From assembly GCA_038363005.1 (NCBI GenBank), contig JBBQBI010000009.1, positions 1 to 64,000 of the forward strand: 64,000 nt of DNA, given 5' to 3'. Below the pieces are notes generated by a model, which was not told where the DNA came from, searched no databases, and was given only the letters and a program-made list of their open reading frames with translations. The stretch's first letter is position 1. Each line of letters opens with the position of its first letter. Position numbers and translations under genes: made by a program. Shown in pieces: positions 50,097-57,849 of the stretch. The stretch is from JAKOWB01 sp038363005. Lineage in GTDB: Bacteria; Pseudomonadota; Alphaproteobacteria; Kiloniellales; JACOMY01.

Positions 50097-51008
50097 TCAG
50101 CGCACGATGTCGGACAGCTCGGGCACGAAGTCGGCCAGGCCGGGCAGCGCCGGTAGCTTGCCGGCCAGCGCCTGTTCCAGGCCGGCGACGCTCCAGCGCC
50201 CCTCGGTCCGCACGTCGGCGGCGATGACGCTGGGCTGGATCACCTCGACCCGGTTGCCGTAGGCCTGGAAGACCTGGCCGCTCGCCGGGCAATCCTCGGT
50301 CGCCAGCCAGGCGATCAGCGGCGAGACGTTGGCCGGGTCGAAGGTGTCGAACTGCCCGGCCGGCGGTGGCTTCAGGCTGGTCTCGATGCGGGTGCGGGCC
50401 GAGGGCGAGACGGCGTTGGCGCGCACGCCGTACTTGGCGCCCTCCTGCGCCATGACGCGGGCCAGCCCCACCACCGCCAGCTTGGCGGCGGAGTAGTTCG
50501 CCTGGCCGAAGGAGCCGACCAGGCCGGCCAGCGAGGTGGTGCAGACCACCGAGGCCTTGACCTTGTGGCCAGCCTTGGCGCGTTCACGCCACCAGGTCAT
50601 GGCGTGGCGCGACGGTGCCGCGTGGCCCTTCAGATGGACGCGGATCACCGCGTCCCACTCGCTCTCATCCATGTTGGCGAAGAGGCGGTCGCGCAGGATG
50701 CCGGCATTGTTCACCAGCACGTGCAGGTCGCCGAAGCGCTGGATCGCCAGCTCGATCATCGCCTTGGCATCGGCCCAGTCGGCTACATCATGGCCGCTGA
50801 CTACGGCCTCGCCGCCCTGCGCCACGATCTCGGCGACCACGGACTGCGCTGGTGTCGCGTCTTTGCCGTGGCCCTGCAGATCGCCGCCGAGATCGTTGAC
50901 CACGACCTTGGCGCCTTCGGCGGCCAGCATCAGCGCATGCGCACGCCCCAGGCCACGGCCAGCGCCGGTGACGATAGCGACGCGCCCCTGCAAAGCTCCG
51001 CTCGCCAT
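50097..51008 (-). CDS. (3R)-hydroxyacyl-CoA dehydrogenase-like SDR (MFE-2 type)
   Basis: 303 aa from ATG 51008 (GGGGAG upstream); the open frame runs 27 codons further. NAD site VTGAGRGLGRAHAL and Asp39 (VVVNDLGGD) followed by the insert GHGKDATPAQSVVAEI, which is characteristic of the dehydrogenase domain of multifunctional enzyme type 2. NNAGILRD, catalytic S159 (CTTSLAG), Y172 and K176 (YSAAK). Its partner reaction is a MaoC-type hydratase, and the next gene encodes a MaoC-like protein. It should oxidise a (3R)-3-hydroxyacyl-CoA in the pathway of this operon, of which it is the first gene. Confidence 0.88.
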   Translation of the reverse strand: MASGALQGRVAIVTGAGRGLGRAHALMLAAEGAKVVVNDLGGDLQGHGKDATPAQSVVAEIVAQGGEAVVSGHDVADWADAKAMIELAIQRFGDLHVLVNNAGILRDRLFANMDESEWDAVIRVHLKGHAAPSRHAMTWWRERAKAGHKVKASVVCTTSLAGLVGSFGQANYSAAKLAVVGLARVMAQEGAKYGVRANAVSPSARTRIETSLKPPPAGQFDTFDPANVSPLIAWLATEDCPASGQVFQAYGNRVEVIQPSVIAADVRTEGRWSVAGLEQALAGKLPALPGLADFVPELSDIVR

Positions 51009-51196
51009 GCCATTCTTCTCCCCGCGTGCCGACCCCTGATCGCTGGGTCCCTGCCCGTCCTGCTGGTCGGTCCGCTCTGCGGCGGGCACGACGGTCTTGT
51101 TTCAGATCACGACACTTTTGTTGTTATACTGAACTTGTGTTGAAAATGGCGTCAAGCTGCTTCGCAAGCATCGCGACGCAAAAGAAGGAGGCGGGA
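51009..51196. promoter_or_regulatory. Divergent regulatory region, 10-gene operon / GNAT gene
   Basis: 188 bp with an AT-rich island at about 51105-51148. TATACT (51125-51130) is a good -10 candidate toward the + strand. GTTATACTGAACTTGT (from 51123) resembles the site at 38220 in 13 of 16 positions, suggesting that one regulator controls both catabolic operons. No regulator gene lies directly next to this region. Confidence 0.45.
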
Positions 51197-51658
51197 GTGA
51201 CGGGACCCATCGCGCTACGCCGGCCGCGCGCCGCCGACGAGGCCGCCTGGCGCGGCCTGTGGGACGCGCTGGTGGCCACCGGCCCGGAACCCTGCAGCGC
51301 CGCGGCGCCGGCGGCAGTATGGCAGCGCGTGCTGCGCGCCGACGATCCCATGGGCCTGTGGCTGGCGGTCGATGCCGCGGACCATCCGGTCGGATTCGTA
51401 CTCTCGGTGGTCTTCCCCTACTCCTGGAGCACGCATCCGGTCTGCTACCTGCTCGACCTCTATGTCGCGCCGACACTGCGTGGCCTGGGTGTCGGGCGGC
51501 GCCTGATCGAGCAGCTGGCGGCCGAGGGTCGCGCCGCCGGTTGGCTGAAGCTGATGTGGATGACGCAGCACGACAACGCCGAGGCGCAGCACCTCTACGA
51601 CAAGGTCGCCATCCGCTCCACGCTGGTGCGCTACGACCTGCCACTCACGGAACACTGA
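51197..51658 (+). CDS. GNAT family N-acetyltransferase
   Basis: 153 aa. GTG 51197 is chosen because AAGGAGGCGG lies just upstream; an in-frame ATG at 51146 would add an unlike tail. GNAT fold: LRRPRAADEAAWRGLWDAL at the N-terminus, strand 4 YLLDLYVAPTLRGLGVGRRL with the acetyl-CoA pyrophosphate loop (RGLGVG), and QHDNAEAQHLYDKVA typical of the C-terminal helix. Acceptor unknown, perhaps a small amine. It precedes the RraA-like gene by 4 nt. Confidence 0.88.
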   Translation: MTGPIALRRPRAADEAAWRGLWDALVATGPEPCSAAAPAAVWQRVLRADDPMGLWLAVDAADHPVGFVLSVVFPYSWSTHPVCYLLDLYVAPTLRGLGVGRRLIEQLAAEGRAAGWLKLMWMTQHDNAEAQHLYDKVAIRSTLVRYDLPLTEH

Positions 51659-51662
51659 GCCC

Positions 51663-52343
51663 ATGACCGACCGCCGCATCACCATCGCGCCCGCCGCGCC
51701 ACCCGTGCCGGCCGGGCTGCTGGACGTCATCGCCGGGGCCACACCGGGCAACCTCTGCGACGCGCAGGGTGGCGGCGGCGCGTTGCCCACGGCCATTCGC
51801 CCGGTCACCGCGCGCTGCGACTTCGCCGGCCGCGCGCTGACGGTGCAGCTGCCGCCGGGCGACCACCTGGCGCTGTGGGCCGCCATTGCCCAGGCGCGGC
51901 CTGGCGACGTGCTGGTTGCCGCCACCGGCGGCTGCCTGACGCGCGCCATCCTGGGTGACCTGATGGCGGGACTGGCGATCAACGCCGGCGCCGTCGCCCT
52001 GGTGACCGACGGCGCGCTGCGCGATGCCGAGGGTATTGCCGGGCGCGGCCTGGTGGCCTTCGCCGCGGCGCTTTGCCCGACACCGCCGACGCGCGACGGT
52101 GGCGGCAGCGTCGGCCAGCCGGTGACCCTGGGCGAGGTCACGGTGCGGAGCGGCGACCTGCTGGTCGGCAACCGCGATGGCGTGACCGTCGTGCCGCAGA
52201 GCGGCTTTGCCAGCCTGGCCGAGGGCCTGGCCGGCGTGCGGGCGCGCGAGGCTGCGATCGAGGCGCTGATCGCCGCCGGCGGCCACCTGCCGCCGGCGAT
52301 GCGCGAGAAACTTGCCGCGTGCGGCGTGACATTCAGCGGCTGA
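51663..52343 (+). CDS. RraA-family aldolase-like protein
   Basis: 226 aa. Family core: GNLCDAQG near the N-terminus, RPVTARCDFAGRALTVQ, and the divalent-metal/active-site region GDLMAGLAINAGAVALVTDG with the conserved Arg-Asp in ALRDAEGI. RraA-fold proteins include 4-hydroxy-4-methyl-2-oxoglutarate/oxaloacetate aldolases and the RNase E inhibitor RraA. In a catabolic setting next to a GNAT gene, the aldolase or decarboxylase role is more likely. It converges with the arsR gene after 18 bp. Confidence 0.85.
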   Translation: MTDRRITIAPAAPPVPAGLLDVIAGATPGNLCDAQGGGGALPTAIRPVTARCDFAGRALTVQLPPGDHLALWAAIAQARPGDVLVAATGGCLTRAILGDLMAGLAINAGAVALVTDGALRDAEGIAGRGLVAFAAALCPTPPTRDGGGSVGQPVTLGEVTVRSGDLLVGNRDGVTVVPQSGFASLAEGLAGVRAREAAIEALIAAGGHLPPAMREKLAACGVTFSG

Positions 52344-52361
52344 CCGGCGCCGCCGCCAGCC

Positions 52362-52664
52362 TCAGAGTTCCCGCGCGATCAGCCGCGTCATGGCGCGGAT
52401 CGCCCGCGCGTCGCGGCGATAGAAGGTCCACTGCTTGCGCCGCGTGGCACGCAGCAGGCCGGTCGCCGCCAGCAGCTGCAGGTGCGCCGTCGCCGTCGGC
52501 TGGCTGACGCCCAGCTTGCGGGCAATCAGCACGACGCAGACGCCGTCCTTCACCAGGTCGCCGTCGACCTGCGGCGGAAAATGCGCCGCCGGATCCTTCA
52601 GCCAGTCGAGGATCTGCAACCGTGGCCGACTGGCCAAGGCGCGCAGCGTCGCTTGGATAGACAT
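52362..52664 (-). CDS. ArsR-family winged-helix repressor
   Basis: 100 aa. LRALASRPRLQILDWLKDP opens the fold, and LIARKLGVSQPTATAHLQLL is the DNA-recognition helix-turn-helix, followed by the wing (LRATRRKQWTFYRRD). The metal-binding ELCVCDL motif of arsenic/cadmium sensors is absent (the equivalent region reads DGVCVVLIA), so it probably senses a metabolite. Its start codon lies inside a palindrome that is surely its own operator, and the divergent gene is the dehydratase-like gene 59 bp away. Confidence 0.9.
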   Translation of the reverse strand: MSIQATLRALASRPRLQILDWLKDPAAHFPPQVDGDLVKDGVCVVLIARKLGVSQPTATAHLQLLAATGLLRATRRKQWTFYRRDARAIRAMTRLIAREL

Positions 52665-52682
52665 ATAGGGATTTTCCTATAT
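52663..52682. promoter_or_regulatory. ArsR-type operator palindrome
   Basis: ATATAGG-GATTTT-CCTATAT: perfect 7-bp arms with a 6-bp spacer in a GC-rich background, overlapping the arsR start codon (complement of 52662-52664) and about 41 bp before the ATG of the divergent gene. Typical form of an ArsR/SmtB dimer site; predicts autorepression and control of the dehydratase-like gene. Confidence 0.8.
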
Positions 52683-52722
52683 CGTGGCCCGCCGTCAAGC
52701 GTTATCGGCACGGGAGGCAGGC

Positions 52723-53688
52723 ATGGTTGCAGCGCATCACGGGGACAGACTGGCCATCGACCGCGATGACGTGGCAGGTGCCGAGGCCCTGATCCGCCCG
52801 CACATCCGCCGCACGCCGGTGATCGAGTTGGCGGCCACCGACCTTGGCCTTACCGGCCGCGCAGTGACCCTGAAGCTGGAGTTCCTGCAGCGCGGTGGCT
52901 CCTTCAAGGCGCGCGGCGCCTTCACCAACCTGTTGGCACGACAGGTCCCGCCGGCTGGCGTGGTGGCGGCCTCGGGCGGCAACCACGGCGTCGCCGTCGC
53001 CCTGGCCGCCCAGGCCCTGGGGCAGCCCGCCAGCATCTTCGTGCCGGCCATCGCCTCGCCGGCGAAGGTGGCGCAGATCCGCGCCTGCGGCGCCCAACTG
53101 GTAGTGGGCGGCGAGCGCTATGCCGACGCCCTAGCGGCGGCCGAGGCACACCAGGCGACAACCGGCGCGCTGCCGGTGCATGCCTTCGACCAGCCGGAGA
53201 CCTTGGCAGGCCAAGGCACAGTGGGGTTGGAGCTGGAGCAGCAGGCGCCGGACCTCGACACCCTGCTGGTGGCGGTGGGCGGTGGCGGGCTGATCGGCGG
53301 CATCGCCGCCTGGTATGCCGGCCAGTTGCGACTGCTGGGCGTGGAGCCGGAGAGCGCGCCGACGCTGAATCATGCGCTTGCCGCAGGGCAGCCGGTCGAG
53401 GCACCGGCCGGCGGCATCGCCGCCGATTCCCTGGCGCCACGCCAGGTCGGGCGGCTGATGTTCCCGCTGGCGCAGCGCTTCGTCGCCGGCAGCCTGCTGG
53501 TGCCCGACGACGCCATCCGCGCGGCGCAGCGGCTGCTGTGGGATCGGCTGCGCGTGGTGGCCGAACCGGGCGGCGCGGCGGCGCTGGCGGCGCTGCTCTG
53601 CGGCGCCTACCGCCCGGCCGCCGACGAGCGTATCGGCGTGCTGCTGTGCGGTGCCAACACCGACGCGGTGCACTTCCCCGACGCCTGA
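52723..53688 (+). CDS. PLP-dependent threonine/serine dehydratase-like enzyme
   Basis: 321 aa from ATG 52723 (GGGAGG upstream). Fold type II PLP enzyme: GSFKARGAF contains the PLP-binding K62, SGGNHGVAVA the substrate loop, and VGGGGLIGG the phosphate-binding Gly loop. The length fits catabolic threonine dehydratase/serine racemase without the ACT domain of IlvA. It deaminates a hydroxy amino acid to a keto acid. Under likely control of the divergent ArsR repressor; the next gene, an orphan protein, starts 39 bp downstream. Confidence 0.88.
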   Translation: MVAAHHGDRLAIDRDDVAGAEALIRPHIRRTPVIELAATDLGLTGRAVTLKLEFLQRGGSFKARGAFTNLLARQVPPAGVVAASGGNHGVAVALAAQALGQPASIFVPAIASPAKVAQIRACGAQLVVGGERYADALAAAEAHQATTGALPVHAFDQPETLAGQGTVGLELEQQAPDLDTLLVAVGGGGLIGGIAAWYAGQLRLLGVEPESAPTLNHALAAGQPVEAPAGGIAADSLAPRQVGRLMFPLAQRFVAGSLLVPDDAIRAAQRLLWDRLRVVAEPGGAAALAALLCGAYRPAADERIGVLLCGANTDAVHFPDA

Positions 53689-53727
53689 ACAGGGCGCAGA
53701 CTGCGGGTTCCCGTCGCGGAGGTGAAC

Positions 53728-54126
53728 TTGCCCCAACGCCATGTCTTGCAGGTCGGCCCCTGGCAGGTGGTGCTGCTGGATTCCATCACCCAGCTGCGCG
53801 CGGTGGACAGCGGCGCCGTCGCGGTCAGCGGTTCGCATGGCGGAACCAGCGCCGCCAGCTTCGCCCTGGCAGTGCCGCTGGCGCTGGCGATCTTCAACGA
53901 CGCCGGCGTCGGCAAGGACAGGGCCGGCGTGATCGGCCTGGCGCAGCTCGAGGCGCGCGGCCTGCCCGCCGCCACGGTCGGGCACCTGACGGCGCGCATC
54001 GGCGATGCGCAGGACAGCTGGGACAGCGGCGTCATCTCGCACGTCAACGATGGCGCCTCGCGCCTGGGCCTCAAGCCGGGCGATCGCCTGTGCGAGGTCT
54101 TGCCGCGCCTGGCGGCGGCGGGCTGA
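53728..54126 (+). CDS. Conserved orphan protein with SGSHGG and FNDAGVGKD motifs
   Basis: 132 aa from TTG 53728 (GGAGGTGAAC precedes it; GTG 53722 is inside that site). The sequence looks strongly conserved rather than random: VVLLDSITQL, VAVSGSHGGTSAA, LAIFNDAGVGKDRAGVIGL, ATVGHLTARIGDAQDSW, VISHVNDGA. Glycine-rich loops with Asp, Asn and Lys suggest a small enzyme or ligand-binding domain, but I do not recognise a family with a known reaction. It follows the dehydratase-like gene closely and may be co-transcribed with it. Confidence 0.65.
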   Translation: MPQRHVLQVGPWQVVLLDSITQLRAVDSGAVAVSGSHGGTSAASFALAVPLALAIFNDAGVGKDRAGVIGLAQLEARGLPAATVGHLTARIGDAQDSWDSGVISHVNDGASRLGLKPGDRLCEVLPRLAAAG

Positions 54127-54275
54127 AGCCCGGATCGATCGCCAGCAGACCTCCCGACGCAGCAGCATTGTCATGCGCAGCCGCCGGTCCCATCATGGGG
54201 CTTCGTAGCTGGTCGTCCTCGAGGCGGCGACGACAGGGCGGCCACCCCCCGTTCGAACTGCACGGGAGACCGACC

Positions 54276-54707
54276 ATGCATGTGTCCGACATCCTGAAGG
54301 CCAAGGGTTCCGCCATCTTCAGCGCGGCGCCGACCATGACCGTAGCCGAGGCCGCTGGCATCCTGACCGACAAGCGGATCGGCGCCTTGATCGTGCTCGA
54401 GGGCGAGCGCCTGGCCGGCATTTTGTCCGAGCGCGACATCGTCCGCACCCTGGCGAAGGAGGGACCCGGCTGCCTGGCCGGCGCGCTGTCCCGGCTGATG
54501 ACCGCCAAGGTGGTGACCTGCACGCCTGGCCATTCCATCGCCGAGGTCATGGAGATCATGACCAACAGCCGCATCCGCCACCTGCCGGTGCTGGAGAACG
54601 ACCGCGTGGCCGGCATGGTCTCCATCGGCGACGTGGTGAAATGGCGACTGGAAGAGGCGCAGGAGGAAGTCCGCCAGCTCGCTGCCTACGTCGCCGGCGC
54701 GGCTTAG
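54276..54707 (+). CDS. CBS-domain protein
   Basis: 143 aa from ATG 54276 (GGGAG upstream); the open frame from 53538 is a shadow. Tandem CBS pair (Bateman module): MTVAEAAGILTDKRIGALIV, GILSERDIVRTLAKEG, then HSIAEVMEIMTNSRIRHLPV and GMVSIGDVVKWRLEE. Such stand-alone pairs bind adenosyl nucleotides (AMP/ATP/SAM) and modulate partner enzymes. The 149 bp before it hold nothing I recognise. Neighbouring genes give no obvious partner. Confidence 0.92.
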   Translation: MHVSDILKAKGSAIFSAAPTMTVAEAAGILTDKRIGALIVLEGERLAGILSERDIVRTLAKEGPGCLAGALSRLMTAKVVTCTPGHSIAEVMEIMTNSRIRHLPVLENDRVAGMVSIGDVVKWRLEEAQEEVRQLAAYVAGAA

Positions 54708-54791
54708 CGGGCGATCCGCCACTCGGAATTTTCACCGGATCGGTTCATCTTCTTATTCACATCCCGCCTCTCTTGAGTGCAAGTTTATGTC

Positions 54792-55622
54792 ATGCATGGA
54801 GTCCGAGTCGGGTCGGCCGCCCAGCCTTCAGTCCTCAGTTCACTGAGCAACCTTGTCGTTGCGGCCAGGCCGCTGCGACGTGCCGGCCAGGCCGTGCTGC
54901 TTGCCTTGGTGCTGGCCGGCTGCGCGGTGGACCGGCCGCCGGGCAAGAACGGCGCCGCCGGCGATTCCGCCGCCACCCTGCGACTGGCCGAGCGCACCGA
55001 AGAAGCCGGCGACTACAGCACCGCGCTGAAGCTCTATCAGGACCTGCAGACGGTAGAGCCGACCAAGCCCGCGGTGCTGCTGGGCCTTGGTCGCAGCTTC
55101 GCCGGCCTCGACATGAATGGCCGCGCCGAGCAGGCCTTCCGCGCCGCGCTGGCGCAGGCGCCGGGCGACCGCGATGCGCTCTATGGCCTGGGCAAGGCGC
55201 TCTATCACCAGGACCGCTTGGCCGAGGCGGAAGACGCCTTCCGCCAGACGCTGCAGTCCGACGCAAGCTATCTGCCGGCCTACTCGGCGCTGGGTGCCTC
55301 ACTCGACCGCCAGGGCAAGCACGATCAGGCACAGCAGGCCTACCAGGACGGCCTGTCGCGCGACCCGACCAACCTGGCGCTGCTTAACAACCTCGGCCTG
55401 TCGCTGGCGCTGTCCGGCCAATACGACCGCGCCATCCAGCTGCTGAAGGAATTGGTGAACGATCCGCACGCCACGCCGCGGATCCGGCAGAACCTGGCGC
55501 TGGCCTATGGCCTGTCCGGCAACTTCGAGGCCGCCGCCGCCATCGCTGCCATCGACCTGCCCGAAGGCCAGGTGGCGAGCAACATCGACTTCTATCGATT
55601 GGCCATCGACTCGCTGCGCTAG
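54792..55622 (+). CDS. tadD: TPR lipoprotein, TadD-like
   Basis: 276 aa from ATG 54792 (GTG 54777 possible). Lipoprotein signal with lipobox LAGC (Cys44), then TPR repeats: TEEAGDYSTALKLYQDLQ, YGLGKALYHQDRLAEAEDAF, YSALGASLDRQGKHDQAQQA, LNNLGLSLALSGQYDRAIQL. TadD is the pilotin-like TPR lipoprotein that helps the Tad secretin assemble. It lies tail to tail with the TadG gene (3 bp) at the left end of the tad locus. Confidence 0.82.
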   Translation: MHGVRVGSAAQPSVLSSLSNLVVAARPLRRAGQAVLLALVLAGCAVDRPPGKNGAAGDSAATLRLAERTEEAGDYSTALKLYQDLQTVEPTKPAVLLGLGRSFAGLDMNGRAEQAFRAALAQAPGDRDALYGLGKALYHQDRLAEAEDAFRQTLQSDASYLPAYSALGASLDRQGKHDQAQQAYQDGLSRDPTNLALLNNLGLSLALSGQYDRAIQLLKELVNDPHATPRIRQNLALAYGLSGNFEAAAAIAAIDLPEGQVASNIDFYRLAIDSLR

Positions 55623-55625
55623 GCA

Positions 55626-56894
55626 CTATTCGAACAGCGCCGCGGTGGACAGGCCAATACTGCGGGTGCCGCTGCCGGCGCAGTTGCTCTTGAAGTCCGT
55701 GGTGCCGACGAAGGTGATGGTGCGGGCGATCAGCTGCGTGCACTCGGCGATGCCGGCCTGCGTCGTGCCGGTCCACTTCACCGACTGCTTGGGAAAGTAG
55801 ATCAAGCCATTCACGTTCTGCGTCGAGCTGCCGGTCATGGCGTTGGTGCCGCTGGCCACGGCATTGCGGTCCTGGAAGATCGCCACGCCGGACAGCGGGC
55901 CGCTGGTCGGCGCGGCAATGTTGAGCTGGCCCGAACCGGAGATGCTGAGCTCCGCGTGACTGCTGCCGGTGCTGCTGGTCAGGACGATGGTGACCGGTCC
56001 GGTGCCGTTGATGATCGTGGTGCCGGAGATGTCGAACTGGCCGCGGTCGATGATGTAGGTGCCGGCCTGCATGGTGATGGTGCGGCTGCCAGAAATCTTC
56101 AGGCCGTTGCAGTATGTGCCCGGGCTGATCGTCGCGGTGCCCGAGCCGGAGATCGAGAAATTGGTGTAGCTGCAGCCGGAGTAGCTGGGCACCGCGAGGT
56201 CGGCATAGGGGTCGGCGAGCGGCGCCATGCCGGTCTGCGGGCCGATCGCGTCGGTGGTGGCAATCACCGCGCTGCCGGTGGTCTTGTAGCCGCCGACGAT
56301 GGAGACGTTGGTGGCATCGATACGCGACGTGCCGGTCAGGCGCAGCGCCTGGGAGTTCGCCGAGTTCACCGCCAGGCCGCAGGTCGGCAGGTCGAGGTGC
56401 GCGGTGCCGGTCAGCACCGTCGCCTCGGCCGTCACCTCCAGCGCCAGGACGCAGAAGTCGCCGCCGGTGCTCTGCATGCTGGCCACTGCCCGTGCGCCCA
56501 GGTCGATGGGCCCCTCGATGAACATTGCGGTCAGCAGCGGTGCCCGCGGCTTGTGGATGACCACTTCCACCGCCTGGCTGATACCGGCCTTGCTGCCGCT
56601 GGTCGGCGGCACGTTGACGGCAATCACCACGCCATCGACGCCGTCCTGGTAGCCGAAGCTGCCGGCGACGGCGCGTGCCTGGGTTCCAGGATCCTGCCCG
56701 GTGAGCATGGCATTGGCGGCGCTGGAGGCCGCTGCGTCGGCGGCGCCCTGCAGGGTCCGGCGCTCGAGCTGCCACAGGCCCACCTCCACGCCCAACCCGG
56801 CGAAGCCCAGGATGACGGTCAGCAGGATCGCGGTCAGCGGCGCGACGGCCCCACTCTCGCCATCGCGCCCACGCAAACGCTTCCAGATCGGCAC
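55626..56894 (-). CDS. tadG: TadG-like pilus assembly protein
   Basis: 422 aa, GTG start at 56894. The N-terminal Flp/Tad-type segment GAVAPLTAILLTVILGFAGL is the membrane helix, followed by the TadG pattern LERRTLQGAADAAASSAANA. The C-terminal half (about 190-400) has short repeating strands of the form xITxxxGTY (SGSGTATISPGTYCNG, GSRTITMQAGTYIID, GTTIINGTGPVTIV) that look like a right-handed beta-solenoid. It is probably a surface or periplasmic minor component of the pilus. Transcribed away from the two TadE-like genes. Confidence 0.82.
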   Translation of the reverse strand: MPIWKRLRGRDGESGAVAPLTAILLTVILGFAGLGVEVGLWQLERRTLQGAADAAASSAANAMLTGQDPGTQARAVAGSFGYQDGVDGVVIAVNVPPTSGSKAGISQAVEVVIHKPRAPLLTAMFIEGPIDLGARAVASMQSTGGDFCVLALEVTAEATVLTGTAHLDLPTCGLAVNSANSQALRLTGTSRIDATNVSIVGGYKTTGSAVIATTDAIGPQTGMAPLADPYADLAVPSYSGCSYTNFSISGSGTATISPGTYCNGLKISGSRTITMQAGTYIIDRGQFDISGTTIINGTGPVTIVLTSSTGSSHAELSISGSGQLNIAAPTSGPLSGVAIFQDRNAVASGTNAMTGSSTQNVNGLIYFPKQSVKWTGTTQAGIAECTQLIARTITFVGTTDFKSNCAGSGTRSIGLSTAALFE

Positions 56895-56970
56895 GGGTTG
56901 TCCCTTTGCCCCTGAGAGGACTGCGTTAAATTACGCCTGTACTCTGGCGCAACGTATTGAAGTCTGTTTC

Positions 56971-57414
56971 ATGTTCGAACTCGCGGCGGTGTTCAGGCGG
57001 GCGCGGCGCTGCCAGCGGGGCGTGGCGGGCATCGAGTTCGCGTTGCTGTCGCCCATCCTGGTCACGCTGCTGCTCGGGGTCATCGACCTGGGCTCGGCCA
57101 CCTACATCAAGCGCGAGGCACAGGCGGCGGCGCAGGCCGGTGTGCAGTTCTCGCTCATTGCCGGCTGGAAACCCACCGAGATCGAGGCCGCCGTGGTCGG
57201 TTCCAGCACGCTGGAAGCGCCGATCATCACCGTCGAGAAGGTCTTTGCCTGCGCCCAGGCCACCAGCCTCAGCTTCGTGTCGCAGGGCAGCTCCTGCGGT
57301 AGTGGCAGCGCCGGCACCTACGTCCGTGTCACCGTCGACCCACAGTACACGCCGATTCTGCCGATGGCCGGACTGGACGTGGGACCGGCGGTTGCCATCG
57401 TGCGGATCGAATGA
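56971..57414 (+). CDS. tadE: TadE-like pseudopilin 1
   Basis: 147 aa from ATG 56971; the longer open frame overlaps the divergent tadG. TadE signature: basic N-terminus then GVAGIEFALLSPILVTLLLG with the conserved Glu, a helix, and AAAQAGVQ. The C-terminal ~90 residues contain a Cys pair (C at FACAQ and SSCGSG). It is processed by a prepilin peptidase after a G in this class. Overlaps the second TadE-like gene by 4 nt (ATGATG). Confidence 0.88.
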   Translation: MFELAAVFRRARRCQRGVAGIEFALLSPILVTLLLGVIDLGSATYIKREAQAAAQAGVQFSLIAGWKPTEIEAAVVGSSTLEAPIITVEKVFACAQATSLSFVSQGSSCGSGSAGTYVRVTVDPQYTPILPMAGLDVGPAVAIVRIE

Positions 57415-57836
57415 TGCGCCCGTTGCGCCACCTGTCGCGGGCCGACAACGGCGTTGCCGCCATGGAGTTCGCCCTGGTGCTGCCAGTGCTGCTGCTGCTG
57501 GTGCTTGGCATCATCGAATTCGGGCGCTTCATGTGGGTCGACAACACGCTACGCCACGCCGTGCAGGAAGGCGCGCGCTGCGCGGCGATGAACTGCTGCG
57601 ACCTCGCCGGCGCCAGCTGCAGTTCGCCGGAGGGCCTGGCGGCGCAGCGCGCCACCGGCCTCAATCTCCAGCCGGCCGATTTCGTGCTCGACCTGCAGAG
57701 CTGCGGCAAACGGCTGCGCGCCGGGGCCGGCGGTGCCGGCCTGCCCTATACTTTCATGATGGCCGATCTTATCAGCCTGGCTGGCATCAATGTGACACTG
57801 ACCGCCGAGGCCTGCTTCCCAACGCTAGACCGCTGA
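57411..57836 (+). CDS. TadE-like pseudopilin 2 (TadF-type)
   Basis: 141 aa. The N-terminus DNGVAAMEFALVLPVLLLLV with the conserved Glu, followed by LGIIEFGRFMWVDNTLRHAV, is textbook TadE/TadF. Cys-rich middle (GARCAAMNCCDLAGASCSS) suggests disulfides in the periplasmic domain. It is translationally coupled to the first TadE-like gene. Its stop faces tadC, transcribed from the other strand, after 13 bp. Confidence 0.88.
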   Translation: MMRPLRHLSRADNGVAAMEFALVLPVLLLLVLGIIEFGRFMWVDNTLRHAVQEGARCAAMNCCDLAGASCSSPEGLAAQRATGLNLQPADFVLDLQSCGKRLRAGAGGAGLPYTFMMADLISLAGINVTLTAEACFPTLDR

Positions 57837-57849
57837 GACCACCAGGCCG

